From Achromobacter xylosoxidans (GTDB lineage Bacteria; Pseudomonadota; Gammaproteobacteria; Burkholderiales; Burkholderiaceae_B), in the NCBI RefSeq assembly GCF_001457475.1, contig NZ_LN831029.1:4402001-4466000 (forward strand): a DNA stretch of 64,000 nucleotides. Reading direction: 5' to 3'. This document shows positions 39,607 through 49,297 of the stretch, piece after piece. The first letter of the stretch is position 1. Every line of letters begins with the position of its first letter. Position numbers and translations under genes: made by a program. Under the pieces are notes generated by a model, which searched no databases, was not told the origin of the DNA, and saw only the letters and a program-made list of their open reading frames with translations.

Positions 39607-40683
39607 ATGACCGGCGCCGCCGTGGACACGCGTAGAGAACCCACCCTGCAAGGCGCCGACACGCCGCTGCCCCCGCCGCCGGCCACTGCCGCGCGGCCCT
39701 TGCCCAGCGCGGCGCTGCGCGCCTGGACCTGGGTCCTGTACATCGGCTTGTGGCTGGCGCTGCTGGCCATCAAGCGCGACGACACGCCCGGCGCGGCCAG
39801 CGCGGCCGAATCGCTGGGCTACCGCGTCGGCAGCGCGTTGGGCTGCGCGCTCCTGCTGCTGCTGCCCGCTGCCATCGCGATCGGCGTGCTGTCGTTGTTC
39901 AAGCGCTTTCGCACCCCGTTGCACCGCATGCGCGCCGCATTCGCCATCGGCGTGGTGCTGGCGGTGGCGGTCGCCGCGCTGGCCAGCCTCTCGGCCTATC
40001 GCGAGGCGCAAAAAACCACTGCCCTGGCCGAGATCCGCCGCACCGGCGAGTGGATGCGCGCGGCGATCAACGCCCCCGACCATCCGCCCGGCGACGTGCC
40101 GGACATCGACGCCACACCCAAGGCGCGCGGCGTGTATGGCGAGATCGAACGCGGCGTCAAGATCATGCTGGGACAACGGGTGGCGCAGTACCGCGCCTAC
40201 ATGCGGGAACTGGACGAAGTGCGGCTGTCCGACCTGTTCATTCCCAACCGACTGGCGCGCGACCGAGGGCTGGTGGAGAGCCGGCTGATCCTGGAGCAAT
40301 CGCAGCGCGTGGTGCAGAAATACAGCCAGCAGAATCAGCGGTTGCTGGGGGACGTGCCCGCCACCATCCGTTCGCTCGACCTGAGCGAGCAGCAGAAGAA
40401 CCAGATGGTCGAGGGCGCGATCAAGGCGCGCCCGCAGCAACGCGCAATGCTGGCCCGCAACTGGGACCTGGAGCGCCAGACGCTGGCCGAGTTCGAGAAG
40501 ATGATCAATCTGCTCGACGACAACCGCCGTTCCTGGCGCGTGGAACACAACGAGATCGTGTTCGACCGCGACAGCCTGTTGAACCGCTTCCGCGCGCACC
40601 AGCTGGCCGTGCGCCAGTTGACCGAGGAACGCGCGCGGCTGGAGGCGCAGCAGTTCGACAGCCTGACCTCGGTGCTGCGCTGA
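39607..40683 (+). CDS. Membrane protein of unknown function
   Basis: 358 aa. Pro-rich N-terminus, then three TM helices (AWTWVLYIGLWLALLAI, GSALGCALLLLLPAAIAIGVLSLF, AFAIGVVLAVAVAALASL). A long, charged, largely helical domain follows (about residues 135-358), rich in Arg and Glu with coiled-coil-like stretches such as LEQSQRVVQKYSQQNQRLL and EERARLEAQQF. Family not recognised. Convergent with the gamma-lyase gene; possibly paired with the preceding small protein. Confidence 0.7.
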   Translation: MTGAAVDTRREPTLQGADTPLPPPPATAARPLPSAALRAWTWVLYIGLWLALLAIKRDDTPGAASAAESLGYRVGSALGCALLLLLPAAIAIGVLSLFKRFRTPLHRMRAAFAIGVVLAVAVAALASLSAYREAQKTTALAEIRRTGEWMRAAINAPDHPPGDVPDIDATPKARGVYGEIERGVKIMLGQRVAQYRAYMRELDEVRLSDLFIPNRLARDRGLVESRLILEQSQRVVQKYSQQNQRLLGDVPATIRSLDLSEQQKNQMVEGAIKARPQQRAMLARNWDLERQTLAEFEKMINLLDDNRRSWRVEHNEIVFDRDSLLNRFRAHQLAVRQLTEERARLEAQQFDSLTSVLR

Positions 40684-40725
40684 GGGGCCGGCGCTCGAAC
40701 CTGCGTGGCGCCGGGCGGCTCGCCG

Positions 40726-41922
40726 TCACCGCGCCGCGCGGTCCAGTCCCTGCTTGAGGTCGGCCAGGATGTCCGCGGCGGTTTCCAGGCCCACGGACAA
40801 TCGCAGCAGCCCCTCCGACAAGCCGTATTTCTCACGGCCCTCGGCGGTGTAGCTGGCGTGCGTCATGGTGGCCGGATGCTGGATCAGGGTTTCCGGGTCG
40901 CCCAGGCTGACGGCGATGCGCGCCAGCTTCAGGCTGTCGAGCAGGCGCCGGCCGGCGGCCAGCCCGCCCTTCAGTTCGAACGCCACCAGGCCGCCGCCGG
41001 CCGCCTGCTGGCGCTGCGCGATCTCGGCGCCGGCCGTGCCCGCCAGGCCCGGATAGAACACGTCGGCTACCGCCGCGTGCTCGCGCAGGAACTTCGCCAC
41101 CTTCAATGCCGATTCGCTGTGGCGCTCGACCCGCAATTCCAGCGTCTTCAGGCCGCGCAACACCAGGAAGGCGGTGAACGGCGACAGCGTCGCGCCGGTG
41201 AAGTAGCGCAGGCCTTGCAAGCGGATCGCGTCGATGTGCTGCTTGCGGCCGACCACCGCGCCGGCGAGCAGGTCGCCGTGGCCGCCCAGGTACTTGGTGG
41301 CCGAGTGCAGCACGATGTCGGCGCCGTGCTGCAGCGGCCGTTGCAGCACCGGCGTGGCGAAGGTGTTGTCGACGATGGTCAAGAGGCCCTTGCCGCGCGC
41401 GATGGCCGAGATGGCGGCAATGTCGACCAGCCGCAGGTTGGGGTTGGCCGGCGTCTCGAAATAGACCGCGCGGGTCTTGGGGCCGATGGCGGCGGCCACC
41501 GTTTCCGGGCGCGTGAAGTCGGCGAACACGGCGTTGATGCCCAGGCGCGGCAACCCCTGCGCGAACAGCGTGAAGGCAGTGCCGTAGACGATCTGGTCGA
41601 CCACGATCTCGTCGCCGCTTTGCAGCAGCGACAGCAGCGTGGCCGAGATCGCCGCCATGCCGGAGGCCGTGACCACGCCGGCCTCGGCCCCTTCGAGCGA
41701 GGCCAGCCGCTCTTCCAGCAAGGCCTGGGTCGGGTTGCGGGTGCGGCCGTAGACGTAGCCCGATTGTTCGCCCAGGCGGATGCGGTCGAAGGCCTCGATG
41801 CTGTCCTGGGTGTAGGTGGACGTCAGGTAAAGGGGCGGCGACAGCGCCCCCTGTTCGTCCAGCGGGTCATAGCCCAGGTGGATGGCGCGGGTGGCGAAGC
41901 CGTGGTGTTGCGTGTCGGACAT
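40726..41922 (-). CDS. Cys/Met-metabolism PLP enzyme, methionine gamma-lyase-like
   Basis: 398 aa, the size of the trans-sulfuration family. [45 protein letters not shown], and the PLP lysine in [20 protein letters not shown], which resembles methionine gamma-lyase. The Cys typical of that enzyme (in YGCTF) is replaced: YGTAF is seen. Cystathionine gamma-lyase/synthase activity therefore remains possible. It directly follows metI (46 bases) in the metQNI cluster, which favours methionine as substrate, giving methanethiol, ammonia and 2-oxobutyrate. Confidence 0.85.
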   Translation of the reverse strand: MSDTQHHGFATRAIHLGYDPLDEQGALSPPLYLTSTYTQDSIEAFDRIRLGEQSGYVYGRTRNPTQALLEERLASLEGAEAGVVTASGMAAISATLLSLLQSGDEIVVDQIVYGTAFTLFAQGLPRLGINAVFADFTRPETVAAAIGPKTRAVYFETPANPNLRLVDIAAISAIARGKGLLTIVDNTFATPVLQRPLQHGADIVLHSATKYLGGHGDLLAGAVVGRKQHIDAIRLQGLRYFTGATLSPFTAFLVLRGLKTLELRVERHSESALKVAKFLREHAAVADVFYPGLAGTAGAEIAQRQQAAGGGLVAFELKGGLAAGRRLLDSLKLARIAVSLGDPETLIQHPATMTHASYTAEGREKYGLSEGLLRLSVGLETAADILADLKQGLDRAAR

Positions 41923-41968
41923 GGGAGTCTCCGGAAATCGGTTCAGGAAAGCGGACGGCGCGGCGCCG

Positions 41969-42625
41969 TCAACGCTTGTGATCGGCGCGGCGCGACAGCC
42001 ATTCGCCGGTGAATTGCACGATCGAGACCAGCGCGATCAGGATCACGATCACTTCGAACATCACGCGGGTTTCATAGCGTTCGTAGCCGTAGCGGATCGC
42101 CAGGTCGCCCAGGCCGCCGGCGCCCACCGCGCCGGCCATGGCCGAGGCGTTGATCATGGCGATGACGCTGACGGTCATGCCGCCGATGATGCCGGGCAGC
42201 GCCTCGGGCAGCAGCACGTGGCGCACGATGTGCCAGCGGCGGCAGCCCATGGCGCGCGCGGCTTCCACCAGGCCATGGTCGACGTCGTTCAGGCTGACCT
42301 GGGCGATGCGCGCGAAGAACGGCACCAGGTTGGCAGACAGCGGCACGATCGCGGCCCAGGTGCCGAGCGTGGTGCCGACCAGCATGCGCGTGAACGGCAG
42401 CATCGCCACCAGCAGGATGATGAAGGGGATGGCGCGGAACGTGTTCACGGTGATCGACAGCGCCTTGTTCAGGCGCGGCCGCGGATACAGGTTGCCCGGC
42501 GCGGTGACGGTCAGCATCACCGCCAGCGTCAGGCCCGCGGCGATCGCGATGAGCGCGGACACGCCCACCATGGTCAGCGTCTGCAGGAAGGCCTGCAGGT
42601 ATTTATCAAGCATCGGCAGCGACAT
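41969..42625 (-). CDS. metI: Methionine ABC transporter permease MetI
   Basis: 218 aa from ATG 42625 (ATG 42613 is the alternative), overlapping the end of metN. Five TM segments with [20 protein letters not shown] and the EAA loop [30 protein letters not shown] sequence ([18 protein letters not shown]). Ends [10 protein letters not shown]. Inner-membrane channel for D/L-methionine import with MetN and MetQ. Confidence 0.95.
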   Translation of the reverse strand: MSLPMLDKYLQAFLQTLTMVGVSALIAIAAGLTLAVMLTVTAPGNLYPRPRLNKALSITVNTFRAIPFIILLVAMLPFTRMLVGTTLGTWAAIVPLSANLVPFFARIAQVSLNDVDHGLVEAARAMGCRRWHIVRHVLLPEALPGIIGGMTVSVIAMINASAMAGAVGAGGLGDLAIRYGYERYETRVMFEVIVILIALVSIVQFTGEWLSRRADHKR

Positions 42626-43721
42626 AGCCCAGAACCTCGATCTGATCGGCCACCAGCGCGGCGCGCGCGGCCTCTTCCTGTAGAACGGCGGCCGGCACCG
42701 ACACCAGCAGGCTGCCCTGGGCGTGGCCGCGCAGGCGGTCCAGCCCGCCGTGCAGCAACGTCGCGCCCGGGCCCAGCGCCGCCAGCGCCTGCAGCGACAC
42801 GCCGTCGGGGCGGCCCTGGCCGGTGAAGCGCAGGCGCAGCACCGCCACGCCGGCCCTGCCCGACAGGCCCGCCAGGTCCGGCGCCAGCCGCGCCGCCAGG
42901 TCGGCCGGCAGGTCATGCTGCAAGGGCCGCAACAGCGCGCGGGTGGCGTCGGCCTGCGGATTGCCGAACACGCGCCAGACCTCGCCGTGCTCGACCTTGC
43001 GGCCGCCGTCCAGCACCAGCACCTTGTGGCAGACCTCGCGGATCACCGCCATGTCGTGCGTGATCAGCACCACCGTCAGGCCCAGCTTGCGGTTGATGTC
43101 GCGCAGCAGCGCCAGGATCGACTGGGTGGTTTCGGGGTCGAGCGCCGAGGTGGCTTCGTCGCACAGCAGGATTTCGGGGTCGTGCACCAGGGCGCGGGCG
43201 ATGCCCACGCGCTGCTTCTGGCCGCCGGACAGCTTGGACGGATAGGTGTCGGCCTTGTCGCGCAATCCGACCAGGTCCAGCAGCGCGTCGACCTTGGCGC
43301 GCGCCTCGGCCGGCCTGACGCCCGCGACGCGCAGCGGCAGGGCCACGTTCTGCGCCACCGTCTTGGCCGACAGCAGGTTGAAGTGCTGGAAGATCATGCC
43401 GATGCGGCGCCGCAGGCCGACCAGCGCGTCCTCGTCCAGGCCGCCGACGTCGACGCCGTCGACCCGCACCTGGCCGGCGCTGGGCCGCTCCAGCATGTTG
43501 ATCGAGCGCAGCAGGGTCGACTTGCCGGCGCCGCTGCGGCCGATGATGCCGAACACCTCGCCGCGCCCGATGGCAAAGGAGATATCGGACAGCGCCGTTA
43601 CCGTGCCCTGCGGGCCCTGGTAGCGTTTCTGCAGTCCGTCGAAAACGATGTGGGCGTCGCGCGCCGCGTCGGCGGCGGGCCGCAGGGCCGGATCCGCCAG
43701 GGGAATGTCGTGTTGCATCAT
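42606..43721 (-). CDS. metN: Methionine ABC transporter ATPase MetN
   Basis: 371 aa. Walker [13 protein letters not shown], the [10 protein letters not shown]-loop block typical of MetN, signature [15 protein letters not shown], Walker [17 protein letters not shown]. The C-terminal NIL domain, about residues 290-371 ([20 protein letters not shown] onward), gives trans-inhibition by cytoplasmic methionine in characterised homologues. The N-terminus carries about 25 extra residues before the ATPase core. Confidence 0.95.
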   Translation of the reverse strand: MMQHDIPLADPALRPAADAARDAHIVFDGLQKRYQGPQGTVTALSDISFAIGRGEVFGIIGRSGAGKSTLLRSINMLERPSAGQVRVDGVDVGGLDEDALVGLRRRIGMIFQHFNLLSAKTVAQNVALPLRVAGVRPAEARAKVDALLDLVGLRDKADTYPSKLSGGQKQRVGIARALVHDPEILLCDEATSALDPETTQSILALLRDINRKLGLTVVLITHDMAVIREVCHKVLVLDGGRKVEHGEVWRVFGNPQADATRALLRPLQHDLPADLAARLAPDLAGLSGRAGVAVLRLRFTGQGRPDGVSLQALAALGPGATLLHGGLDRLRGHAQGSLLVSVPAAVLQEEAARAALVADQIEVLGYVAADA

Positions 43722-43812
43722 GCTGTGTTCCCGAGCCGCCCGCGCGGCGGCGCGTGCCGCCCCGCGAACGAGGATGGCGGCGGCGCCGGCTGGCGCCGCC
43801 GCGCCTTCCGGC

Positions 43813-44652
43813 TCAGAAGACCGGGATCACCGAGCCTTCGTATTTGCTCAGGATGAACTGGCGCACTTCCTCGGAGTGGTAGGCCTTGACCAGCTCGGGC
43901 ACCCAGGGCGCGTTCCTGTCTTTCTCGCGCACGGCGATGATGTTGACGTAGGGGTTGTTCTCTTTCTTCTCGACCACGATGCCGTCGCGGGTGGCGATCA
44001 GCCCGGCCTGGTAGGCGAAGCTGTTGACGATGGCCGCGGTGTCGACGTCGGGCAGTGAACGCGCCAGCACCACCGAGGCGCTTTCGACGAAGTCGAGCTT
44101 GCGCGGGTTGGAGGTCACGTCGGCCAGCGTGGCGGTGCCGGTGGCCGGATCGAAGCCGTCCTTGAGCGTGATCAGGCCCTGGTCGCGCAGGATCACCAGC
44201 GCGCGGGTCTGGTTGCTGGGATCGTTGGGAATGCCGACCTTGGCGCCCTCGGGCAGGGCCTGCAGCGACTTGTATTTCTTCGAATAGAAGGCGATGGGCG
44301 AGATCAGCGTATTGGCGACCGACACCAGCTTGTAGCCGCGCTGCCTGATCTGGTCGTTCAGGAACGGGATGTGCTGGAACGCATTGGCGTCCAGGTCGCC
44401 GTTGTTGAGCGCCTCGTTGGGGCTGGCGGTGCCGGTGATGACCACCGGCTCGACCGCCAGGCCGTTCTTCTTGGCGACTTGCGCCACCACTTCCCAGATC
44501 TGTTCGTCGACGCCGCCGCGCACGCCGACCTTGAGCGGCTTGGGATCGGCGGAGAACGCCGGCCCGTGGAACATGGCGGCGGCGGCCAGCACGGCGCCCA
44601 GCAGGGCCTTGGCCAACGTGCCCGCGCGGGCGCTGTAAGTACGGGGAGTCAT
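43813..44652 (-). CDS. metQ: Methionine-binding protein MetQ (NlpA family)
   Basis: 279 aa. Signal peptide to about FSADP; unlike many MetQ proteins there is no lipobox Cys, so it should be soluble in the periplasm. NlpA features: [70 protein letters not shown], and FAYQAGL. First gene of the metQ-metN-metI-lyase cluster. Confidence 0.94.
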   Translation of the reverse strand: MTPRTYSARAGTLAKALLGAVLAAAAMFHGPAFSADPKPLKVGVRGGVDEQIWEVVAQVAKKNGLAVEPVVITGTASPNEALNNGDLDANAFQHIPFLNDQIRQRGYKLVSVANTLISPIAFYSKKYKSLQALPEGAKVGIPNDPSNQTRALVILRDQGLITLKDGFDPATGTATLADVTSNPRKLDFVESASVVLARSLPDVDTAAIVNSFAYQAGLIATRDGIVVEKKENNPYVNIIAVREKDRNAPWVPELVKAYHSEEVRQFILSKYEGSVIPVF

Positions 44653-44719
44653 ATGGAAATCGCCTCTCAGTCGATACGGTTATGAGGAGACGATTCTAGG
44701 GATGGCCCCCGCGGCCACG

Positions 44720-44734
44720 AACGAATACTTCGTT
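44720..44734. promoter_or_regulatory. Perfect palindrome upstream of metQ (candidate operator)
   Basis: AACGAA-TAC-TTCGTT, 68 bases before the metQ ATG in an otherwise GC-rich gap. Its core GAA-N3-TTC is shorter than the MetR consensus TGAA-N5-TTCA, so MetR is not the obvious binder. Possibly a dimeric regulator of the methionine cluster. Confidence 0.4.
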
Positions 44735-44853
44735 GAGTCGTTATTACGGGGGTGTTTGGATATGGCGCCGGCGCATAAGCGGCCGCGCCCCGCGCCGACG
44801 GCGCGCGCCGGCCCGGCATGCCGGCGCCGCGTGGCCACGCCGCAGGCCGGGCC

Positions 44854-45279
44854 TCAGAACGGCTTGACCACCACCAGCGTCACGATGACCGCCGCGGCGA
44901 CCACCGTGAGCGGCGCGTACAGGTCGACCAGCGGCGCGCGCTTCGCGCCGCCCTGGGCCTGGCCGCGCAAGGCCGCGCTCTGTACACCCAGCAGGCCCGA
45001 CAGGACCAGCGCCAGCGCGATCTTGATCCAGATCCAGGTCATGGCGAACCAGCCGAAGGTCACGGCCAGGTGCAGGCCGACCAGCCAGGCCAGCACCATC
45101 GCCGGCGTGGTGACGAACAGCGTCCAGCGGCGCAGGGCTCCCAGCATCTTGCGTTCCTTGGGCGCCTCGTCGCTGTCGGGCGGCTGCGACGACAGCAGGA
45201 ACAGCGACACGAACAGGGAGCCGCCCAGCCATGCGACCACGGCGGCGACATGCAGCATTTTGAGTAATTGGTAGGTCAT
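44854..45279 (-). CDS. CopD-like integral membrane protein
   Basis: 141 aa from ATG 45279. Four TM helices: LLKMLHVAAVVAWLGGSLFVSLFLL, LFVTTPAMVLAWLVGLHLAV, MTWIWIKIALALVLSGLLGV and LTVVAAAVIVTLVVV. The MLHV...VAWLGG start with its conserved His resembles CopD-type and HemJ-type heme/copper membrane proteins. Function not assigned. The acidic loop PDSDEAPKERK lies between helices 1 and 2. Confidence 0.75.
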   Translation of the reverse strand: MTYQLLKMLHVAAVVAWLGGSLFVSLFLLSSQPPDSDEAPKERKMLGALRRWTLFVTTPAMVLAWLVGLHLAVTFGWFAMTWIWIKIALALVLSGLLGVQSAALRGQAQGGAKRAPLVDLYAPLTVVAAAVIVTLVVVKPF

Positions 45280-45448
45280 GCGCGCGATTATCGCCGCAGT
45301 GGCGAATCGCGGGGGGCTGGACGGGGCCTGGAGGTTTGCGCCAGGACAAAGGCGGACGCCGGTCCGGGATGGCCCGGCCTGACCGCCGCGCCCCGGCGCG
45401 GGCGCGGCAGCCGTATGCCGCCTCACCGGGCTTGCGGCATCGCGCGCG

Positions 45449-46852
45449 TCACGGCGTCTGCCCGGCTGGCGCGCGCGCCGGCGCCGCAACCTGCGCGGCG
45501 GGTGCGGCGCGCTCGCCTTCTTCCCGCGCCAGGCTGCGCCGGTACTTGCCGCAGCCTGCCGCCAGCAGGCCGATGCACAGCAGCGTGGCCACGCCGATCA
45601 GCAGCGACATGGAATGCCCCACCGCCGCCGGGTCGCGGAACAGGCGGTCGGTCAGCAGCGCCACCGCCGTGGTGCCCAGCCCCAACCCGACCAGGTTGGA
45701 GATCAGCAGGAACAGCGCCGACACCTGGGCGCGCAGCTGGTTCGGCGGCAGGATCTGCATGGCCGCCGTGGACGTCGGCATGGGGAACGAGGCGAAGAAC
45801 ATCGCCGGCAGCAGCAGGCCCACCGACAGCCACAACCCGTTCGCCTGGGTGAAGGCCACGGCCGGCAGCGCCATGCCGATCGCGCCGATGACGCCGGCGC
45901 GCAGGGGCGCGTCGCTGTAGCCGCGCCGCGCCAGCCAGTCCATCAGCCAGCCGCCGCAGAACACGCCGGCGGTGTTGGCCACCAGCACCACGGTGCCCAG
46001 CATGTAGCCCGCCTCCACCGGCGACAGGCCGAACTTGCGCATGTAGAAGGCCGGCGTCCAGCCCAGCAGGCAGAACAGGATCATGGCGTAGAACGAGAAC
46101 CCCAGGTAATGGCAGCAGAAGGTGCCGCGATGGCGACCCAGGAAGCGGAACAATGCGCCCGCGGTGGGCTTCTGCGCCCGCCCGTCGGCGTCGTGGCGCA
46201 GGCCCTTGCGTTGCGGATCGCGCACGGTCAGCAGGATCAGCAGCGCCACCAGCACGCCGGGCAGGCCGACGATGAAGAACGTCACCTGCCACGGCCGCAG
46301 TTCGCCCACGCCGGGCAGGCGCACGCTATCCACGCTCTTGAGCAGGTCGATGACATAGCCGCCGATCAGGAAAGCCAGGCCGCCGCCGATGAACGAGCCG
46401 ATCGAATAGATGCCCACGGCGCGCCCGAGCTTGTGGCGCGGGAACATGTCGCTGAGCATCGAATACGTGGCCGGCGACAGCGCCGCCTCGCCCACTCCCA
46501 CGCCGATGCGCGCCAGGAACATCTGGCCGAAGTTCTTCGACAGGCCGCAGGCGGCGGTCGCCAGGCTCCAGAAGGCCACGCCGATGGCGATGATGCGGGG
46601 CCGCGAATAGCGGTCGGCCAGCAGCGCGATGGGGATGCCCATGAAGGCGTAGAACAGCGAGAAGGCCAGCCCGTGCAGCAGGCTGAACTGGGTGTCCGAG
46701 AGCTGCAGGTCGCGCTTGATGGGTTCGATCATCAGGGCCAGGATCTGCCTGTCGACGAACGAAAATATGTACGCTAGCATGCAGATCAGGACGACATACC
46801 ATTCATAGGCATAGCGTTTCTGCGCCGCGTCGGTTCCGGTATCGCCCGTCAT
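45449..46852 (-). CDS. MFS transporter, spinster-like family
   Basis: 467 aa from ATG 46852. Twelve TM segments: first helix YVVLICMLAYIFSFVDRQILALMIEPIKRDL, motif A ALLADRYSRPRIIAIG, GVGVGEAALSPATYSMLSDMFP, and WLMDWLARRGYSDA between helices 8 and 9. These match the spinster-like group of the MFS (organic anion or aromatic acid transport). Divergent from an AraC-type regulator, so expression is probably tied to it. C-terminal tail is Ala/Pro-rich. Confidence 0.9.
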   Translation of the reverse strand: MTGDTGTDAAQKRYAYEWYVVLICMLAYIFSFVDRQILALMIEPIKRDLQLSDTQFSLLHGLAFSLFYAFMGIPIALLADRYSRPRIIAIGVAFWSLATAACGLSKNFGQMFLARIGVGVGEAALSPATYSMLSDMFPRHKLGRAVGIYSIGSFIGGGLAFLIGGYVIDLLKSVDSVRLPGVGELRPWQVTFFIVGLPGVLVALLILLTVRDPQRKGLRHDADGRAQKPTAGALFRFLGRHRGTFCCHYLGFSFYAMILFCLLGWTPAFYMRKFGLSPVEAGYMLGTVVLVANTAGVFCGGWLMDWLARRGYSDAPLRAGVIGAIGMALPAVAFTQANGLWLSVGLLLPAMFFASFPMPTSTAAMQILPPNQLRAQVSALFLLISNLVGLGLGTTAVALLTDRLFRDPAAVGHSMSLLIGVATLLCIGLLAAGCGKYRRSLAREEGERAAPAAQVAAPARAPAGQTP

Positions 46853-47014
46853 GTTCTTCCCTTGTATCGCAATGGGATCGCGCCGGCCGCATCGAGGCGG
46901 TGGCGGCGTCCCGCTGTCTGGTTCGCCATTCCGATGGCTGCATCTGTTGTAGGCCTTTGCGCCGGCCGGCTCTATACCGGGCGCGCAACGGCTATTCCCG
47001 GGGCGCAGGAAAGC

Positions 47015-48007
47015 ATGTTCCACGATACCTACCCGCTGCAACGCCATTGCCTGCTGGATTCGGGCAATCTTTCCGAGATCACCGACCAGGTCAGCCAGCA
47101 CCTGTGGTCGCACCGCATGTGCGTGGCGCGCGGCGATCCCCTGCAATCGCGCCTGTATGGCGTGTTCTTCGGCAGCGCCGCGCTGTTCGACCTGCACTAT
47201 GGCGCCGAGGTCGAGATCGACGCCGGCGACATCGCCCGCTACTACCTGGTGCGCGTCACGCTGCAAGGCGCCGGACAGGTCACGCTGGGCAAGCGCAGCG
47301 CGGCCCTGCGCGAAGGCGGCCTGACCATTTCGTCGCCCTCCGAGCGCAGCGTGCTGCGCATCGGCCCGGATTGCCGCAGCCTGATCCTGCGGGTCGAACG
47401 GCAGGCGTTGGAACGCCAGCTGCAACAGTTGCTGGACCGTCCGCTGCGCCAGGCGCTGGTGTTCGACCTGGAGGCGGCGCCCGGTTCGGCCGGCCTGGCT
47501 GCGGTGCAGGAAACGCTGGACTACCTGTGCAGGCTGTACCAGCACCCCGCCATCGAAGGCGTGACGCAGACATTGGCGGCGGGCTTTTCCGACTACCTGG
47601 TCTCGCTGCTGCTGATGCAGCTGCCGCACAACTATTCCGAGGCGCTGCGCGCCGATCGCCGCCAGCCGCTGCCGCTGCACGTGCGGCGCGCGCGCGACTA
47701 CATCGAAGACCACATCGACGCGCCCATCGCCCTGCCCGACCTGGCCGCGCATTGCGGCGTCTCGATCCGCACCTTGCAGAACGGCTTCACCCAGTTCCTG
47801 CAGCAGAGCCCCAGCGACTACCTGCGCAACCGCCGCCTGGCGCTGGCGCACGCGGCGCTGGGCAACGCCGGCGATGGCGACAGCGTCACCGACATCCTGC
47901 TGCGCTGCGGCGTGACCAGCTTCGGCCATTTCGCCACGCACTACCGCAAGCGCTACGGCTGCCTGCCGTCCGACACGCTCCGGCAGGGCCGCGCCCGCGC
48001 CTGTTGA
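47015..48007 (+). CDS. AraC family transcriptional regulator
   Basis: 330 aa from ATG 47015 (AGGAA 6 bases upstream); longer in-frame starts upstream lack a ribosome site and lie in the divergent promoter region. The N-terminal cupin-like ligand domain (DLHYGAEVEIDAGDIARYYLVRVTLQG, SPSERSVLRIGPDCRSLILRVER) is of the type common in regulators of aromatic-compound catabolism. Two C-terminal helix-turn-helices: IALPDLAAHCGVSIRTLQNGFTQFL and VTDILLRCGVTSFGHFATHYRKRYG. Likely activates the divergent MFS gene and perhaps the dehydrogenases downstream. Confidence 0.92.
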   Translation: MFHDTYPLQRHCLLDSGNLSEITDQVSQHLWSHRMCVARGDPLQSRLYGVFFGSAALFDLHYGAEVEIDAGDIARYYLVRVTLQGAGQVTLGKRSAALREGGLTISSPSERSVLRIGPDCRSLILRVERQALERQLQQLLDRPLRQALVFDLEAAPGSAGLAAVQETLDYLCRLYQHPAIEGVTQTLAAGFSDYLVSLLLMQLPHNYSEALRADRRQPLPLHVRRARDYIEDHIDAPIALPDLAAHCGVSIRTLQNGFTQFLQQSPSDYLRNRRLALAHAALGNAGDGDSVTDILLRCGVTSFGHFATHYRKRYGCLPSDTLRQGRARAC

Positions 48008-48197
48008 AGGGCGGCGCGCGAGGTCTGTTCAAGCGCGGGGCGCCAGGCCCATTGCGGTGGCGGGTCGCGCCTGCCGACGCAGCGGGCCGCGCCCCGCCGC
48101 GCATTCCCTTGCCGATTCCGTATTCCGCTTGCGCCTGCGGCGCAGTCCGCCGTGCCGGCCATCGCTAGGATCGAAGCTCTCACGAAGGAGCTCGATC

Positions 48198-49295
48198 ATG
48201 CGCATCGGCGTTATTGGAGGCGGCCACGGCTGCTACGCGGCGGCCGCCGACCTGGCGGAAAAAGGACATCGGGTGCGCCTGTGGCGCCGCGACGCGGCGG
48301 CGTTCGACAGCCTGCGCCGCGCCGGCGCCCTGGAAGTCACCGACTATCGCGGCACCCGCCGTATCGCCCTGGGCGAGGCGCCCGGCCAGATCGAGCTGAC
48401 GGCCGACCTGGCCGCCGCCGCCGCGGGCGCGCAACTGCTGGTGATTCCGCTGCCGTCCACCTCGCATGCGGCGCTGGCGCCCGAGCTGGCGCCGCACCTG
48501 CGCGACGGCCAGGTGGTGTTCCTGCCGCCCGGCACCTTCGGCAGCTATCTGTTTGCCCGCGCCCTGCGCCAGGCCGGCAATCCGGCCGAGGTCGCCTTTG
48601 CCGAGACCGGCACCCTGCCCTATCTGGCGCGCAAGCACGGCGACCGCGTCGTCATCAGCGCCTACGCCACGCGCCTGCCCACCGGCGTGTTCCCGAGTCG
48701 CCTGGCCGGCTCCGCGCTGGCAACGCTGGCGCAGGCCTATCCGAGCGTCGAGCCGATCGAGGACGCGCTGTCCGGGGCGCTGATGAACGCCGGCCCGGTG
48801 ATCCACCCGCCGCTGATCCTGATGAACGCAGGTCCGCTCGAACACTTCGAACGCTGGGACATCCACAACGAGGGCACGCAGCCGTCGATCCGCCGCGTGA
48901 CCGACGCGCTGGACGCCGAACGCATCGCCATCCGCGCCGCGCTGGGCTACGCCGCGCCGCATTTCCCGCTGGCCGATCACTATGCCAGCGAGGGCGACGA
49001 ATGGATGTATGGCCGCGGCGCCCACGGCAAGCTGACCGACAGCGGCGACTGGCGCGAAACCATCGACCTGGGCACGCACCGCTACATGCTGGAAGACACG
49101 CGCCTGGGCCTGTCGTTCCTGGTGTCGACCGGCCGCTGGGCCGGCGTGCCCACGCCGGTGGCGCAGGGCCTGTTGAGCGTGGCCTCGGCCGTGACCGGCC
49201 GCGACCTGTACGCCGAGGGCCGCACGCTGGAGGCGCTGGGGCTGGACGCCCTGTCGCGCGCCGACATGGCCGCGCTGCTCGCGCAAGGATGCTGA
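48198..49295 (+). CDS. NAD(P)-dependent octopine/nopaline-type dehydrogenase
   Basis: 365 aa from ATG 48198, with GAAGGAG 7 bases upstream. Rossmann motif GVIGGGHGCYAAAADLAEKGHRVRLWRRD. The C-terminal opine-dehydrogenase helical domain has VEPIEDALSGALMNAGPVIHPPLILMNAGPLE and HYASEGDEWMYGRGAHGKLTDSGDW; the HNEG-like HNEGTQPSIRR follows. Opine dehydrogenases join or split an amino acid and a 2-oxo acid; which direction and substrate apply here is unknown. A hydroxyacyl-CoA dehydrogenase relative starts 2 bases later. Confidence 0.88.
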   Translation: MRIGVIGGGHGCYAAAADLAEKGHRVRLWRRDAAAFDSLRRAGALEVTDYRGTRRIALGEAPGQIELTADLAAAAAGAQLLVIPLPSTSHAALAPELAPHLRDGQVVFLPPGTFGSYLFARALRQAGNPAEVAFAETGTLPYLARKHGDRVVISAYATRLPTGVFPSRLAGSALATLAQAYPSVEPIEDALSGALMNAGPVIHPPLILMNAGPLEHFERWDIHNEGTQPSIRRVTDALDAERIAIRAALGYAAPHFPLADHYASEGDEWMYGRGAHGKLTDSGDWRETIDLGTHRYMLEDTRLGLSFLVSTGRWAGVPTPVAQGLLSVASAVTGRDLYAEGRTLEALGLDALSRADMAALLAQGC

Positions 49296-49297
49296 CC

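Noticed and set aside
44653..44853. SAM-type riboswitch before metQ
   Set aside because: None of the conserved SAM aptamer cores is visible; only a DNA palindrome stands out.
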